Of a stretch of 64,000 nt of DNA, positions 35,126-51,200 are shown piece by piece. Under the pieces are notes generated by a model. The model worked only from the letters and a program-made list of their open reading frames with translations. It did no database searches and was not told the origin of the DNA. A program made the translations under genes and the position numbers. Position 1 is the first letter of the stretch. Each line of letters opens with the position of its first letter. Origin of the DNA: Chamaecrista fasciculata (taxonomy: Eukaryota > Streptophyta > Magnoliopsida > Fabales > Fabaceae); NCBI GenBank assembly GCA_003254925.1, contig QANZ01017357.1, forward strand, positions 34,020 to 98,019, given 5' to 3'.

Positions 35126-36046
35126 AAAACAAGACAAAAGTACTAATTTCGTCTCAAAACTTTACACCAACTGTCAATTTTGTCACCAACTTTTTTTTGT
35201 TATCAATTTTATCCTTAATGTTTGACATTTTGGTCAATTTTTATTTTTTACTCTTTAGTCAAATATCAATGTTAGAATCTACGTGTCATATAATAATGTA
35301 AAAGTGATAGAAAAAAATTCAAATATTAACTCGTCAGAAAAAAAAAATTACATGATGCATTATATCATTAATTTATTGACAGAAGTTCGTCAAAAGATAA
35401 AATTGATTAGAAGACAAAATTGATTGTAGAAAAAGATTAAAAACAAAATTGATTGTAGAAAAAGATTAAAAACAAATTGACAGATACTATAAAATTTGGG
35501 GACGAACTTAGTACTTGCTTTTAAAACAATTTATAACATATCATCTAAAAAACAAATAATTAATTGAATGAATAGGAATACTAGTAGAGGTACACCGTAC
35601 ACATCTAGACTCAACTAAAGATATGGAACGTTATTTAATTTTTAATTAGGAAAAAAAAAACAATGATATGAATTCCCGAATAATTGAGATCAATAATGTT
35701 CGTATGGTTAAAAAATCAAGGTGTTGGTGATATGGATAAATTGACTTATGATTGGATTCTGTAAATTAAATCTTGATATGGATAAATTGACTTATATATA
35801 TATATATATATATATACTTTCGGCAGCATGTTTTCTTCTTACATTTAACATTAAAAATTATATCAAATAAAAATAAAATAGTACTAGTCTCTCATAAATT
35901 TCAATTCAAATTTTTACTATAAGAGGTACTCATATTTGGAAGAGAATCCAAAAGCCTCATAAGTTTACGTAATAGTGTCTCAAATAAAAAATAATAATAA
36001 TAGTAAAGAAAAGAGATGGAAAAGAAGAGGGGCGAGGTGTTTTGTG

Positions 36047-36053
36047 TATAAAA
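36047..36053 (+). promoter_or_regulatory. TATA box of the cytokinin dehydrogenase gene
   Basis: TATAAAA lies 55 bp upstream of the start codon, a plausible core promoter with a short leader. Confidence 0.65.
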
Positions 36054-36107
36054 GGAGTGGGTTGGTTAGCTCTCTGAGAGGCATTTGGCGGGCACAACAC
36101 AAGTAAT

Positions 36108-39246
<3,139 letters not shown>

Positions 39247-40559
39247 TGATTCATCAGACTTAGCTTGTCATTAATTAAATTAGTGTAATGCTGTAGCCTG
39301 TAAAGCTGTTGATATTTGATAATCAATTAATATCATATTAAAATAGCGTATGCTTTTTTGTTAATTCAATGTATGTAGATAATATTTTAGAAAATTCAAT
39401 TTCTTTCTTAGGATTTTTTTTTATTGTTAAATGAGTCTTTTTTAAAAAATAATCTAATAATTAATAGCTTCAGCTTTTTCATTGAGTTCTGCTTGGGGAG
39501 GCATTTTATTTAGTACGCTGTACGTAGAAGAGACCCTAAATCGGAAAAAAGAATATTTCGTTTTTTTGGCCTAAAAGATTCTCCTGTCTCTGGATAAAAG
39601 GGATAGTACATTTTTTGTCATCAAACAAAACCTTGTTACAGGGTAATAAACTCACTATTTTTTTAGATTCGAATTAAACTAAATTATTAAATAATCAAAT
39701 GTAGATATCAAATAAGTGATATTTTTTTTCAAAATCTAAACTGCGTAAATTATTTAAGTATTTAATTTTATATATATATATATATTTCAAAATACATATT
39801 AATTATATTATTTGCAAAATAAATTTAATAAGTTTTTTTTTATTGATGATCTATAGAAACAAATATGTTAAATTTTTATGTTATTTCTATGTTTGTAGTT
39901 TCTCAATTTATAATTGTAAGTTGTAAGACATTTCTTTTACAGTAATTAAATATAAATAAATTTCATCCAAACACGTTGCATTGTAAGAAAAGAAAATTAA
40001 CTATTTTAAAATCTATGCATAAACAGATTTTGTTTTAAAAATTTGGAAATAAAAAAAAATCAATACTAATTTTATTAATTTCTTAAACTTAAAATTAAAA
40101 GGTAAAAAGTTCGCGTCATAGAAGAGAATTGTCTAAAATTGATCATCTAACATAAAATTGTAAACAATAATTTCTTTTCAATTTATTAATAAGCATCCTA
40201 AAAGAGTAGAATGCAATATAAAACCCTATGTTTATACTCTTTTTGTTAATATTTATATAAAAGTTCTGTAGCACTTGAACAAAATTGAAGATGTTAGAAA
40301 ATGACGTGCCATAGGCATTCCAAATATGTTAAAGGTCCTGTTTATAACACTACTCAACAAAAAGAAAAAAGAAAGTGAAAATAGAAGGATAAATCAGTAC
40401 ACTCATGAGCACAAACCGAAGACAAACTAATGAACTAGCCTAAAACTCCAACTTTGACAAGGTTTAACAGCATGTACAAAACATAAAATCAATAAAAAGT
40501 TGAAAAACTCTCTTCCTGTAACAACTAACGAAAGTAAGAGAGCAATCACTTTTCAGTAT
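39247..40559. other. intergenic DNA between CKX and the small acidic-protein gene
   Basis: The region is very AT-rich. It should hold the 3' ends of two convergent genes. No other gene or bounded repeat was seen. Confidence 0.5.
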
Positions 40560-40949
40560 TCACTTCCCTTTTGTAGCTGCATTCCAGCCAAGGCCTGGTC
40601 TGCTTACTTCCCCCTGCGGTTCTTCATATTCTCGAGCATCACGAATTGAAGCTTCAAAGTCAGTAGAATCACTTGCAACAGGAAGAAAGCTACTTATATC
40701 ATCTCTAGCACCAAATCCTCCAGCTCTTATAACATCATCTGTTGTTATGGATGCCTCCATGTTTACTTCCCCAGCTGCACCAATTTCTTCTGCCCCCTTT
40801 TCTCCTCCTTTCCAATCACCTACCTTTTTCTCTACATCTATACTTCTTGTTTTAGTTTTGTTGGCTTCTTCCTCATTGATGGCAGAATGACTGGTTTTGG
40901 CAGTCACATTCTCCATATGAGCGGTCTCACTCTTATCTGATGAACTCAT
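40560..40949 (-). CDS. small acidic protein of unknown function
   Basis: I do not recognise this protein. The frame encodes 129 residues, rich in Glu, Asp, Lys and Ser, with no membrane segment. The N-terminal half looks disordered. The C-terminal part is more distinctive: a GARDDISSFLPVASDSTDFE segment followed by a DAREYEEPQGEVSRPGLGW segment, which looks like a conserved motif. The ATG at 40949 follows an in-frame stop 12 nt upstream (TAA CTG TCT ACA TTG ATG), so the coding part is probably confined to this exon. A likely non-coding first exon lies at about 43263-43420 on the minus strand, ending CTTCAG before GTACTG. The acceptor site is not clear. The intron hosts a MULE-type MITE only 50 bp upstream of the coding exon. 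Confidence 0.6.
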   Translation of the reverse strand: MSSSDKSETAHMENVTAKTSHSAINEEEANKTKTRSIDVEKKVGDWKGGEKGAEEIGAAGEVNMEASITTDDVIRAGGFGARDDISSFLPVASDSTDFEASIRDAREYEEPQGEVSRPGLGWNAATKGK

Positions 40950-41007
40950 CAATGTAGACAGTTAGTCAATTAGCTCATCCAAAGGATGTAAATTGTCATT
41001 AATTATA

Positions 41008-41376
41008 GAGTAAATTACACTTTGGTACCTTGTAGTTTGACCCTATTTCACTTTGGTACCCTGTAGTTTGAAACTTGACACTTTGGTACCCTGTGGTATT
41101 TTCCATTAACACTTTGGTACCCTTTGGAGCAATTTTTTAATTTTAACCATAACAAATTTTGCAAAAATTATATATTGACCCCAATTTTTTTTTAAAGTTT
41201 TCATTTTAGTCCCTGGATAATATATATTCAGGGACCTATTTGTAATTTTTTAAAAAAATTTTGGGGTCAATATGCAATTTTTGCAAAATTTGTTATTGTT
41301 AAAATTATAAAATAGCTCTAAATGGTACCAAAGTGTTAATGGAGAGTACCACAGGGTACCAAAGTGTAATTTACCC
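41008..41376. mobile_element. MULE-type MITE (369 bp) in the leader intron of the small acidic-protein gene
   Basis: The inverted termini are 22 bp long with one mismatch (GAGTAAATTACACTTTGGTA on the left, the complement of a GGGTAAATTAC start on the right). A perfect 9-bp duplication TTAATTATA flanks the element (40999-41007 and 41377-41385), as in Mutator-type elements. The inner region repeats the phrase CACTTTGGTACC several times. Confidence 0.85.
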
Positions 41377-42814
41377 TTAATTATATCAAATCAGAGTAAA
41401 CAGCAATAAAACATACAAGAGACCGAAGGTAATTTAAAATAGTTAGAACTTATCATATGTGACCCTTAGCCAACGTCAAATCCAATTTGATGTCAGTTCT
41501 AAAGTAGTTAATTAAAACTTTCAAGTTTCAACAGCATTTCCTCTTCACAGTCAAAGAGAAAAAGACAGGTGCTAACACCTAAAAGAATGGACTCAAAGTT
41601 ATGAGCGACAACTCTGCTGTGACATGAATTATACACCTCCACATACATAAGCTAGAAAAAAGAGCAAGATTCATATCAAGAAACTCATACTTAGAATTTC
41701 TTGGAAAAGTTCCGATAAGGAGCAAAAGGATCCTCATTAAATGCATAGTTGAATTCAAGAAGAATAGTCCGTGACTTGCTAAACATGTCATAGAGATTCT
41801 GATCGACCTTAAACTATCATGATTTGTCAACCATTTTGAGACTGTATCTAAATGAATACCAATACTAACCCAAGGTTTCATCAGAAGAAAAACACTAACC
41901 CAGATACTAATGGATGCTTCCACACCGCTAGAGATAGAAATTAATCAAGTTAATATTTAAAAACAGCACTTACCACGCATCATTTTATCTGATGTGTACT
42001 CCATGAAAAACAAACTTTCATGAACAAAGTTGGATAATTTTCTGATTTACTTGAGTAACTTTACTTTCTTGTTATAGCTAAAGTCCACCACAGAGAAGCT
42101 TCTGAAACGACCTAACCTACAGAAAAAAAGTTAATGAATTAAAAAGCAGAGTCATCTGATATGTTGTGAGATTATCAGGTATAGATCATATAGTTATGCT
42201 AAACTAGAACAAGAGTAAAAGGAAAGTACACGAGTAGAAAAACCCCATTGCAAGGAAAACACCAATGTCCAATTAAGATTCAAGACCAATATTCATTAAG
42301 TGTTGCTGTTCCTACTTTAAGTAGGACTGTGAAACTGAAGGAGTAAGACTACTCTCCTTTCTTCTCTCCCTGCCCAATGAAAACATGTAGTTAAGTTTCT
42401 ACGCTAAATCTCAATTTGTTTATGACCCGAACATTCAAAGAGATTAGACAAGTATTCAGTAATAAATTTATGCTATAACAAGATGGCATCGGACCTTTGC
42501 TTCAGTCGTTGGGGAACAATTCAATTAATTGAAATTTACACATCAATGGAAAACTAATCCTCTAAGAAGTCCAAATAGATTCTGTACTGAAAAACAACTA
42601 TGTAATATTGCAAGGTCATTGATGACTGTTCAGTGTTCACTGGTAGCTGCGCTGCAGAAACCTCTTTCTCTCATTCTCCTAGCTAAATCAGTTGTATAAA
42701 AATTTCAATATTCTGTAACTTCAATCTAAATCAAGATGAAACCTTAATTTCTTAAAATAACTAGACAGGACGTTTTTCAAAGTTATTTTCTTACAAATGA
42801 GCAGAAACGACACC

Positions 42815-42868
42815 TAGTGCTGCATTGGAAATTTCGGCCAAAAAAAAAAATAGTGCTGCATTGGAAAT
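42815..42868 (+). mobile_element. micro-insertion: TTCGGCC-poly(A) with perfect 18-bp duplication
   Basis: TAGTGCTGCATTGGAAAT occurs at 42815-42832 and 42851-42868. The insert is TTCGGCC and eleven A. This is the clearest example in the window. Confidence 0.85.
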
Positions 42869-42879
42869 GCATATCCAGA

Positions 42880-43220
42880 CATGTAAATTCGTAAGTGGAT
42901 ACAGAAAAGAATCTCATGTGGATTTATCGACCTTGGGAGAGGGAAATCCCCACCCACTCTTTACCAAAGGGATTTATCACCCTGCCCTGGGAAGCTAGGG
43001 ATTTACTAATAGAAATGACACTGCAGGAAACTATATTAGTCTCGATCGTCAATTATCTTATTGCACGAGGCATTCAAGAAACGAATCATGTGCGATACCC
43101 CATGAGACTATTCGACTAGAGATATAAAACCAAGTACTTGAGCGGCCCAGTCGATTGTGCATAACTACGAATCCGAATTTTGCATGATCCACCCAGTTAA
43201 ATGTTGTAGTGACTACCAAT
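42880..43220. other. compositional island of unidentified origin
   Basis: About 340 bp of higher GC and low homopolymer content stands out from its surroundings. It contains a 74-codon frame at 42895-43119 (WIYRPWEREIPTHSLPKG near its start) with no family I recognise. An organelle-derived insertion is possible, but I could not match it to any organelle gene. Confidence 0.3.
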
Positions 43221-43262
43221 ACAATACATTGATCCTCTACGAAAAAAAAAAATTAGCAGTAC

Positions 43263-43420
43263 CTGAAGGAACTGAAGAACTATGGATGAAAACGGAATGA
43301 ATCTCCTCAAATCTGAGTTCTGACTTCCTTTTCCTTGTTTGATGTTGGCCACGTCTGGTTTTGGAGGAGAAAAAAAGCGAAGGTGTAAGGCGGTGTGTGA
43401 GACAGATGTTTATTGTTTAC
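43263..43420 (-). other. probable 5' untranslated exon of the small acidic-protein gene
   Basis: The minus strand shows a CT-rich stretch without ATG that ends TTCCTTCAG before GTACTG, a good donor site. The upstream boundary (transcription start) is a guess. Confidence 0.4.
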
Positions 43421-43576
43421 TGAGTTCTGAAACCGACATGCGTTCAAGCAACGCTGGAGTGGAATCACTGGGACATTTGGAGGCGGAGATGACAAAATTA
43501 AAGCTTTGATATTTTTTTGGATTAGGATCCTAAAATAATTTATATATAAAATTCTTTTCTTTTCCTTTTTTGCCAA

Positions 43577-44053
43577 AGTCTCAAACTGGTCCCTTATGTA
43601 TAAGATAGAGATAGATTTCAAATTGATCTCTTATTTTTCAATTATTTTATATTGATCCTACATGTTTCCACAGTGTTTCAGGTTGGTCCCAAATATACTT
43701 TTGAAATGCGATTTGATCTTATTTGCTAACAATCTCAATTTATTAGAAAAAGAACTCTTCAATAGTTAGCACGTAGTTTCAAACTCGTCGCATTTGAACT
43801 TGAAACAAGATAAATACGACTAATTTTACTTATTTGATCGTGAAATGAGTTACCTACTTTTAGGATACAATTTGACCTCGTTTGTTAATAATTCAAAAAA
43901 TACTCGTTAAAAGAAACTTGTGACTCTGAATTCATCAAATTTGAGCTTGAAATGAAAGAAATATTCACATTGAGTATTTTTATGGGACCAACTTGAAACT
44001 CATGAAAATATGTAGGACTAATCTGAAACAAATGAAAAATTAGAGACTAATTT
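43577..44053 (+). mobile_element. long-armed foldback element, dispersed family copy 2
   Basis: It shares with 23499-23981 the ordered phrases AAAGAACTCTT, TAGTTAGCA or AGTTAGCA, and CATTTGAACTTGAAAC, and has the same inverted outer arms. It is directly followed at 44090-44240 by two copies of a unit of about 62 bp containing GGGGACGAAATTGACAG. Confidence 0.6.
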
Positions 44054-44685
44054 ATCAAAAGAAGTTAGTCAAAGGATAAAATTGACGAAAATGTGAAAGA
44101 TCGGGGACGAAATTGACAGCAAAAAAAGATTGGGGATGAAATTGACAGTTTGTGTAAAGCTTGGGGACGAAGTTGACAGCAAAAAAATTTTAGGGACGAA
44201 ATTGATAGTTGGTGTAAAGTTTGGGGATGAAATTAGTACTTTTAACTTTTCTTTTTCTTTTGAATTTCACAATCTTTGTAAGAAAATCTTTATTTACAAG
44301 AAAAAAAAAACTTTCATTTTATATTAAAATAAGCAAAAATATTATATCTCTTACATTTCAAATTTAAATATGATATACTTAAATAGTTACTCTTAAAATT
44401 ATTTTATATCTAATTTTCGATCATACACAAACAAAATCTAATATTGTTTGAAAAATATAATATATCTCAATATTTTAATTTCAAGATCAATTGATAAATT
44501 TTATTATTTTTTATCAGTGTGTGTTTTTATCTATTCGACAAAAATAATTGTGTTTATATATTTGAGTGATAAAGTTTATAATTTTATTTTTAAAAGATTT
44601 GTTTTCATTTTAAAATTAAATTATTATTAAATTATAAGTAGGATCAATATGAAATAATTATATATACACTACATTTCATAAAAAT

Positions 44686-44725
44686 AATTATGAAAGCAAT
44701 TGGCCAAAAAAAAATTATGAAACCA
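44686..44725 (+). mobile_element. micro-insertion: TTGGCC-poly(A) with 13-bp duplication
   Basis: AATTATGAAAGCA and AATTATGAAACCA (12 of 13) flank ATTGGCC and seven A. Confidence 0.6.
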
Positions 44726-44837
44726 AATTCAGAATTCAGACAAACAACCTGATCAAATTATTAATTTTCTAACAAATAATATTATTTTAACAAAGAAATA
44801 ACTAAAATAGAGTAGTACTCTTGAAGGCTCAAGGTTC

Positions 44838-44890
44838 TCTATTCCACATGACTTCTGTTTTTTTTAGGCCAATCCCTATTCCATATAACT
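44838..44890 (-). mobile_element. micro-insertion with degraded 16-bp duplication
   Basis: TCTATTCCACATGACT and CCTATTCCATATAACT (13 of 16) flank a minus-strand insert GATTGGCCTAAAAAAAACAG. This looks like an older event. Confidence 0.45.
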
Positions 44891-45204
44891 AAAATTTGCC
44901 AAGAGTTGCAAACAAATCAAAGCGGCACACGAAGCGCCATTCATTGATTCCATCCCTATTTGGTTTTCTGCTTTCTTCTACAAATGCTTCTGCTTGCTTC
45001 TCAATCTCACACACCATTTCTAAATACTAAACCCTAATTTCATACTTTGTATAAACATTAACCACACATTTCTTTCATTTTTGAGTTCGGAGGGCGAGTG
45101 TGGAGTCTGAACTCCCAGCTTTCAAGCACAAATACGTCAAATAAAACCCTATTCCTATTCTCCTCCGCCCTTTCCCATCCAAATCTAACTCTCCGTTCAC
45201 TTCT

Positions 45205-48200
45205 ATGTCGCCGGCGGCGGCGGTGCACCTGCGATCGTCGTCCCATTCTTCCCCCATCCGAAACCCCAATTTGATTCCCGATGCGACATCTCATTTTTCT
45301 TTCGATCACTCTGCTTTTACCTGTGCCAATTTCTCGGACAATGGAGAAGAAGGCTTAAACCCTTCAGCTTTTGATAATGCCAGCGGCCGCGGGTTCGCCA
45401 CAGCTTTTGCTGCTCACCAGGGATTGTCGGCAACGGGTTCGGTGGCATCATCGAGGTCGAGGCCGCGGCTGATGAAGCTGAGGAAGCAGTCAGCGTCTCA
45501 GCATGCAAGGTCCAGAAGTAGAACCGCTGCCAGCGAGGTGAGTTCGGGTTTCAATCCGTTTCGTTCGGAGGGTGGTGGCTCGGATCAGGTAAATAGTTAT
45601 GTTAACACTTCTAATGGATTTATGGAAAGTTCTACTGAGGCAGAGAACCTAAACAGAGCTTGTAATGGCGGTTCTTTGAATTCTCAACCGAAGTTTGAGA
45701 ACACAGGCTTTGTGTTTGGTGCTAAGAGGAGTGAAGTTGCTACCAATTCGAATTCCCAGCATGGAGCTACTGAAGAATCAGGCAGCTCCATTAACAGGGG
45801 AAAAATAACAATTGATAAAGAAACAGAGATTAGAAAAAGTGATCATGTGGAGTTTATCTTTACTGCTAAACGGAGTGATGTGGAATCAAAATCGTGCGAC
45901 GAGAGGCAAAAAAATGGTGAAAATTCTGGGAAGAGAGTTTCTGATGATGAAAGAAAGGTGGGATTGGATTCAGAACTGGAACAACGAGAGTTTGATGGTG
46001 CGGGATTTGTTTTCTGCGCTCATCAAAACTATTTGGATTCTGATTTAAATACTGTAAAAGGAGTATATAATAAATGTGAGGAGAACTCAGGCCTAGGCAA
46101 TGGTGAGGAGAGGAAATGTAAGACTGAAGCAGAATATGTAAAGAAGGATACTCCCGGTTTCATTTTTGGTGATCACCAAATTGGTAAAACATCAAATTTT
46201 AACGTGGAAAAGCAGGAGTCTCATGACACCCCCAGAAATTCAAATCACTATGTAGGTACTTCCATTCCCAATACTGAGACAATTAGTAATAGTACTCTAC
46301 ATTCTGATCAGGATTGTCAGTTGAATAATGATAATAAATGTGAGAGTGGATCTGGATGTACTAGTAGTATTTCTACTGCTTGTAGCCCTTTACCTGATTG
46401 TAAATTGACAGATGAAATGAAGAAATTAAACATAAACAATTCTCAGAAAGTTAGTGGTGCTGATATCACTGGAAATTTAAAGGATTCATGTGGAAGTGGC
46501 AGTGCTGCTTTTGTGTTCAGAGGAAGTGATAATGCTACCAACTCTTTCAATTTAAATTCAGGAACTAAGTCTGATGCTCCGCAGTCCTGTCCTGATGTTG
46601 CTTTGGAGAATAAACATGGGCAATATTTCGAAACATGCAAAGGAAATGATATTCAAGATAAGTGTGATAGTGATTTTACAAACATTCATGAAGGATCTAA
46701 GGAGTCTTTTATGGGTTTTAGACCACCATCTTGGGATCCTTCTTGTTTTAAAGAAAATTTATTTCCTGCATCAAATAAAGAAAACGAATCCTCAGAAAAG
46801 GCCAGATCTTCTAAAGAAAGAGGATCAAAACAGGTGAGGACAAAATTGAAGCGACATTCTTTGAATAAGAAACAGACAAGAAAAGATCATCTGTCACAGG
46901 GAAGTGGTTCACTCGAAACCCCAGATTCTTCTGGTAGCTACTCTCCCATGGATTTTTCTCCTTATCAAGAAACAAGGGCTGATCAAGATGTAAAATCTTC
47001 GACAGAGTTAAATGAGCCATCAATCGGAGACGATGATTATGTGTTTTCAACTCTGTACTCAAATATACCTACTGATTACAAAGATGAACATTTGGCTGCT
47101 GGAGGGAGCGAAGATGACATTAATACAAATGATTGCAAGTGTGAAGATCCAAATAAGTACAATTTTAAGTCAAGTTATGGAAATTCTTATGGCCCTTCAA
47201 CAGCCTGTCCTAGTTTTAATATCAGTAGCAGTAATGTAGCTGGTGCTTGGCCAGATGCGGGGTCTGGCTTCAGCTTAAACAACGACCAGAAAAAAACTGA
47301 TCAGTTTTGTGTTGCACCTGGTGTTGAAGATTCAACAGAGAATAATTTTACATTTTCTGCTTCATCAACTGTCGAGGGTACTGTGCCACCATCATTTAAG
47401 CGTAAACAGAAGAAGAAATATAGGAGCAAAGTGGCCAGTGATTCATTTATTATCTCTCCAAACCCTAAGGAAAAGTTAGGATCTTCTGTTCAAATTTCAC
47501 CATCATCATATTCTGATGTGATGGTGGATAGATCTGAGATGAATAATCAGTTGGATGAAGGAAAATTTGCATCCCCAGCTACAATTCAAGAAGCATGTGA
47601 CAAGTGGAGATTCAGGTGCTCATCATAACCGTTTTTCTCCCACAAGAAAAAAAGGAAGAAAATGGAAACTTGATTTTCTCAAACTTTACTATTGGTTTTT
47701 TTGACATTTTGTTATGCCGTTTCAGTTACATGTTGTGGAAATCTCATTATTTATGGTGTGCACTTATGATTCTATGCAGGGGAAACCAAGCGTATAAAGA
47801 TGGGGATCTTTCTAAAGCTGAGGACTTCTACACACTTGGAATAAATTCTATACCCCCAACTGACAGTTCAGGCTCCTGGGTTGAGCCTCTTTTATTGTGC
47901 TATAGTAACCGTGCAGCAACACGAATGGGTCTTGGAAGGATTAGAGAAGCTTTGGGGGATTGCTCTATGGCTACTACACTTGACCCCACCTTTCTGAAAG
48001 TACATATGAGAACTGCAAAGTAAGGGTTTTTCCCATCTTATTTAGATTATAAATTATGATTGTTTCTGGTAACTGCTTCAGCCCTAGTAATGAAATATGA
48101 TTTTCTCTCAGTTGTTACCTTTTGCTTGGAGAACTAGAAAATGCTCGGCAGTGTTTCAGCAAGTGCTTGGAATCAACTAGCGTTGTTTGTTTGGATCGAA

Positions 48201-51200
48201 GATTTATTGTAGAAGCAGCTGAAGGTCTACAGAAGGCTCAGGTTTCCTTCTCATAAGACATAATTGTGATATTTTTAGTATAAATACTCAAGTTTTCCCC
48301 CTCAGAATCCTTCTTTCAAGTTATTAATAATTGATTCTTTTCCTGGGTAGCTTTATATTACTTTCAGTTATTGCTACCAAATACTTTTAGTCATGAATTA
48401 ATCTTCAACTCAGCTTTTCTTTCCTGTGTTTGTATGAGCAGCATGTCTGCTTCCATAAGATGACTAACTAGTAACTTTTCATATTCATAGAATGTGGCTG
48501 AGTGTACAAATAGTGCTGCTGAGCTCTTAAAGGAGAGGGTTTCTGATGCTGCTGGTACTGCTTTAGAACTAATTTCTAAGGCATTGTCAATAAGTTTATA
48601 CTCAGAAAAGTTGCTTGAAATGAAGGCAGAGGCTCTATGTTTGGTAATTTATTTTTTAATTCAAATTAGTTTCTTAGTTCATCTTTATGCCTTTTTTTTT
48701 TGGTAAACTCATCTTTATGCCTTTTTAATCTACTTGCTTGTTATTTTTTCAATGGGATTTTTATATTATGGCTGATAAAGTAACTGTCTACTTTCGGTAA
48801 TATATTTGTAGCTGCAAAAGTATGATGCAGCAATTCAGCTTTGTGAGCAGAGTCTACATCTTGCAGAAAAGAATTTGCCTATGGCAAATGATGCAGAGAA
48901 TTCAAATACTTCCAGGCATGATAGTCACTTATCTGTCAGATTGTGGAGGTGGTCATTGATGTCCAAGTGTCACTTTCATCTGGGAAGGCTTGAGACATCA
49001 CTTAGCATTCTTGAGAAGTTACAGCAAGATGTATCTCACAGCAAAATGTAATTTCAAATTCACCAAGCACGCACATATTTAATCTTCGGTTACAGTCTTT
49101 GTTTTTTTTTTTTATGAATGCTACAGATGTTTGATGCTTATATCCATTGTCTAGGTTTGCAAATGAGCACATCAAAGATTCATTGTCATTAGCTTCTACA
49201 GTAGGCGACCTTCTATGCCGCAAGGTAATTTCATTGTATTCATTTTCCTACATTAATGGCCAAATGATAGTTAATGAGATGCCTATACTGTGTTTTTTTT
49301 TGGCTGTGTTGTTTTCGGGTTTAGGTGTCATGCACACAAATAGTGGATACTGTTGGCTTACACTGTTCTGTCTACAGTTGATATTTTTTATTATTATAAA
49401 ATATAATAAAATAACAATTTTTTCTCTAAAATTATAAATTTTTATAATTTTAATTGGAAATAATTCCTTAATTATTCCTTTTAAAATAGTTGAAACCTCA
49501 TTTTGGTTCTCAATGTTTAGGTTAAATTTCATTTTATCATGGAAGTTCCATTTGTTTTGAAAAAAAATCTTAAATATTTTCCTAATTTTTCTGAAAAATC
49601 TGAAATTCTAAATCTATTAATATTAACTATCAAATATGAAATAAAACTCTGATCTATATACATTTATACTTCATTGGCTCCTCACCCCGCCTTTGATAAC
49701 ACTGCTTGTGATAAATGTTAGACAAGTGTCAGGTTAACAATTTAGTGTTTCACATCATATTTAATGGATACTTTTTACAAAGTTAAAATCTCGAATTTCT
49801 TTAGGACTTGATAAAATATCTAAGATTTTTTTCAAAACAAATGAAACTTTTTAGGACCAAAATGAGGTTTAACTCTTGAAACCCGTATGACTTTAAACTA
49901 GTTTTAGATTTACAATTTTGTGCCAATTCCATGTAGGTTATTAGCATCTCGATGTTTTATGTAATGTTTTGTTCTTACTATTCTTGTCAATAACAGAATG
50001 CTGGTAATGAATATTTTAAGTTGGGAAAGTATACCGAAGCAGTAGAGCAATATACTGTTGCTCTTTCTAGCAACATCAAGTCACGTCCTTTTGCTGCAGT
50101 ATGTTTCTGCAATCGTGCTGCAGCTCATCAAGCTTTGGGCCAAATTGCCGACGCCATTTCAGATTGCAGCGCAGCTATGGCTCTTGATGGAAATTATGCT
50201 AAGGTATGTTGCTCTCAAATTCCATTATTTAGGTGAACTCATGAAAGCATGTTAAGACTTGCCCACCATAGCCTAGAGGCTGGCTGAACTTGTCAGTATG
50301 AACTACACAGACAGCAAATTTATGCAAAATAATTTTATGAGAATGCTACAATGGATGAGTGGTTATACTAGAAAAGATAAGATCAAGAATGAGATAATCA
50401 AAGAGAAAGTTGGAATAGCACCTGTCATAGAGAAGTTGGTCGAAACACGTCTTAGATGGTTCGAGCATGTACAAAGAAGACCTATTGAGACTTTGGTATG
50501 TAGAGTTGACCAAATTGGTGATAGTCCAATAATTCGGGGAAGGGGAAGATCAAAGAAAACTATTGGAGAAACTATTTAGAAAGATTTATCCATTAATAAT
50601 CTAACTATGGACATGTGCAAAGATAGAACACGTTGGCGTCAGTTGATCTATATAGCTGACCCTACTTAGTGGGAAAAGGCTTTGATTGATGTTGTTTTTT
50701 ATGATATGGTTTTTGACAATAATTTCCTGATGGAAATTTCTAATTCAGTTTCTATGAAGTGAATTTATGCAAACCTCTTTCTTACCATGATCTTTAGTTT
50801 GGCTCTTGATTTCCCCAGAGTACCTTGGTTGCATAACATTAATTGGGCTTATACTGTTTATGCATATGTGTTTGTTCTGATTGTGACATGAAACAACAGG
50901 TAATCTGGCTTGTATGTTTGCTTTCATTTATTTTCCATGCACACACACATGTATCTTTTTCTACCTGGCTCTTATTTGCAAGAAGGGAGGTAATTGGATT
51001 GCTGACTTTTCAGGCAATCTCAAGAAGAGCCACCTTACATGAGATGGTTAGAGATCATGAGCAAGCAGCATGTGACCTCAGAAGACTTCTATCTATTCTT
51101 GAAAATCAATGTGATGAAAAGACCAAACATTCTGGCACACCAGGTGGATCAGATGGAGGTGTGAAAGAATCAAGGAAAGTGCGGCAGCATTTGCTTTCGG

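Larger units (their letters stand above)
20152..36046. other. 16-kb gene-free intergenic region
   Basis: No convincing coding sequence occurs on either strand; open frames here are short and lack family features. The region is strongly AT-rich with many TA and CA microsatellites. It carries three whole mini-Helitrons, a Helitron end, a long-armed foldback element, a GC-rich LTR and several micro-insertions, listed separately. Non-coding RNA genes cannot be excluded, but I saw no known plant microRNA or tRNA sequence. Confidence 0.6.
44054..45204. other. upstream region of the TPR/J-domain gene
   Basis: It contains the 62-bp tandem units at about 44090-44240, two micro-insertions, then AT-rich DNA. 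The last 250 bp before the ATG are likely promoter and leader. No other gene was seen. Confidence 0.45.

Noticed and set aside
20152..36046. Search for microRNA precursors and tRNAs in the gene-free region
   Set aside because: I found no match by eye to the common conserved plant microRNAs and no cloverleaf; short hairpins seen belong to Helitrons, MITEs or TA repeats.
39555..39590. T-run followed by GGCC (TTTTTTTGGCC) as another micro-insertion
   Set aside because: The core resembles the others, but I could not find a flanking direct duplication.
41579..41923. 114-codon minus-strand frame in the leader intron of the acidic-protein gene
   Set aside because: No recognisable domain and biased hydrophobic composition; probably a chance frame.
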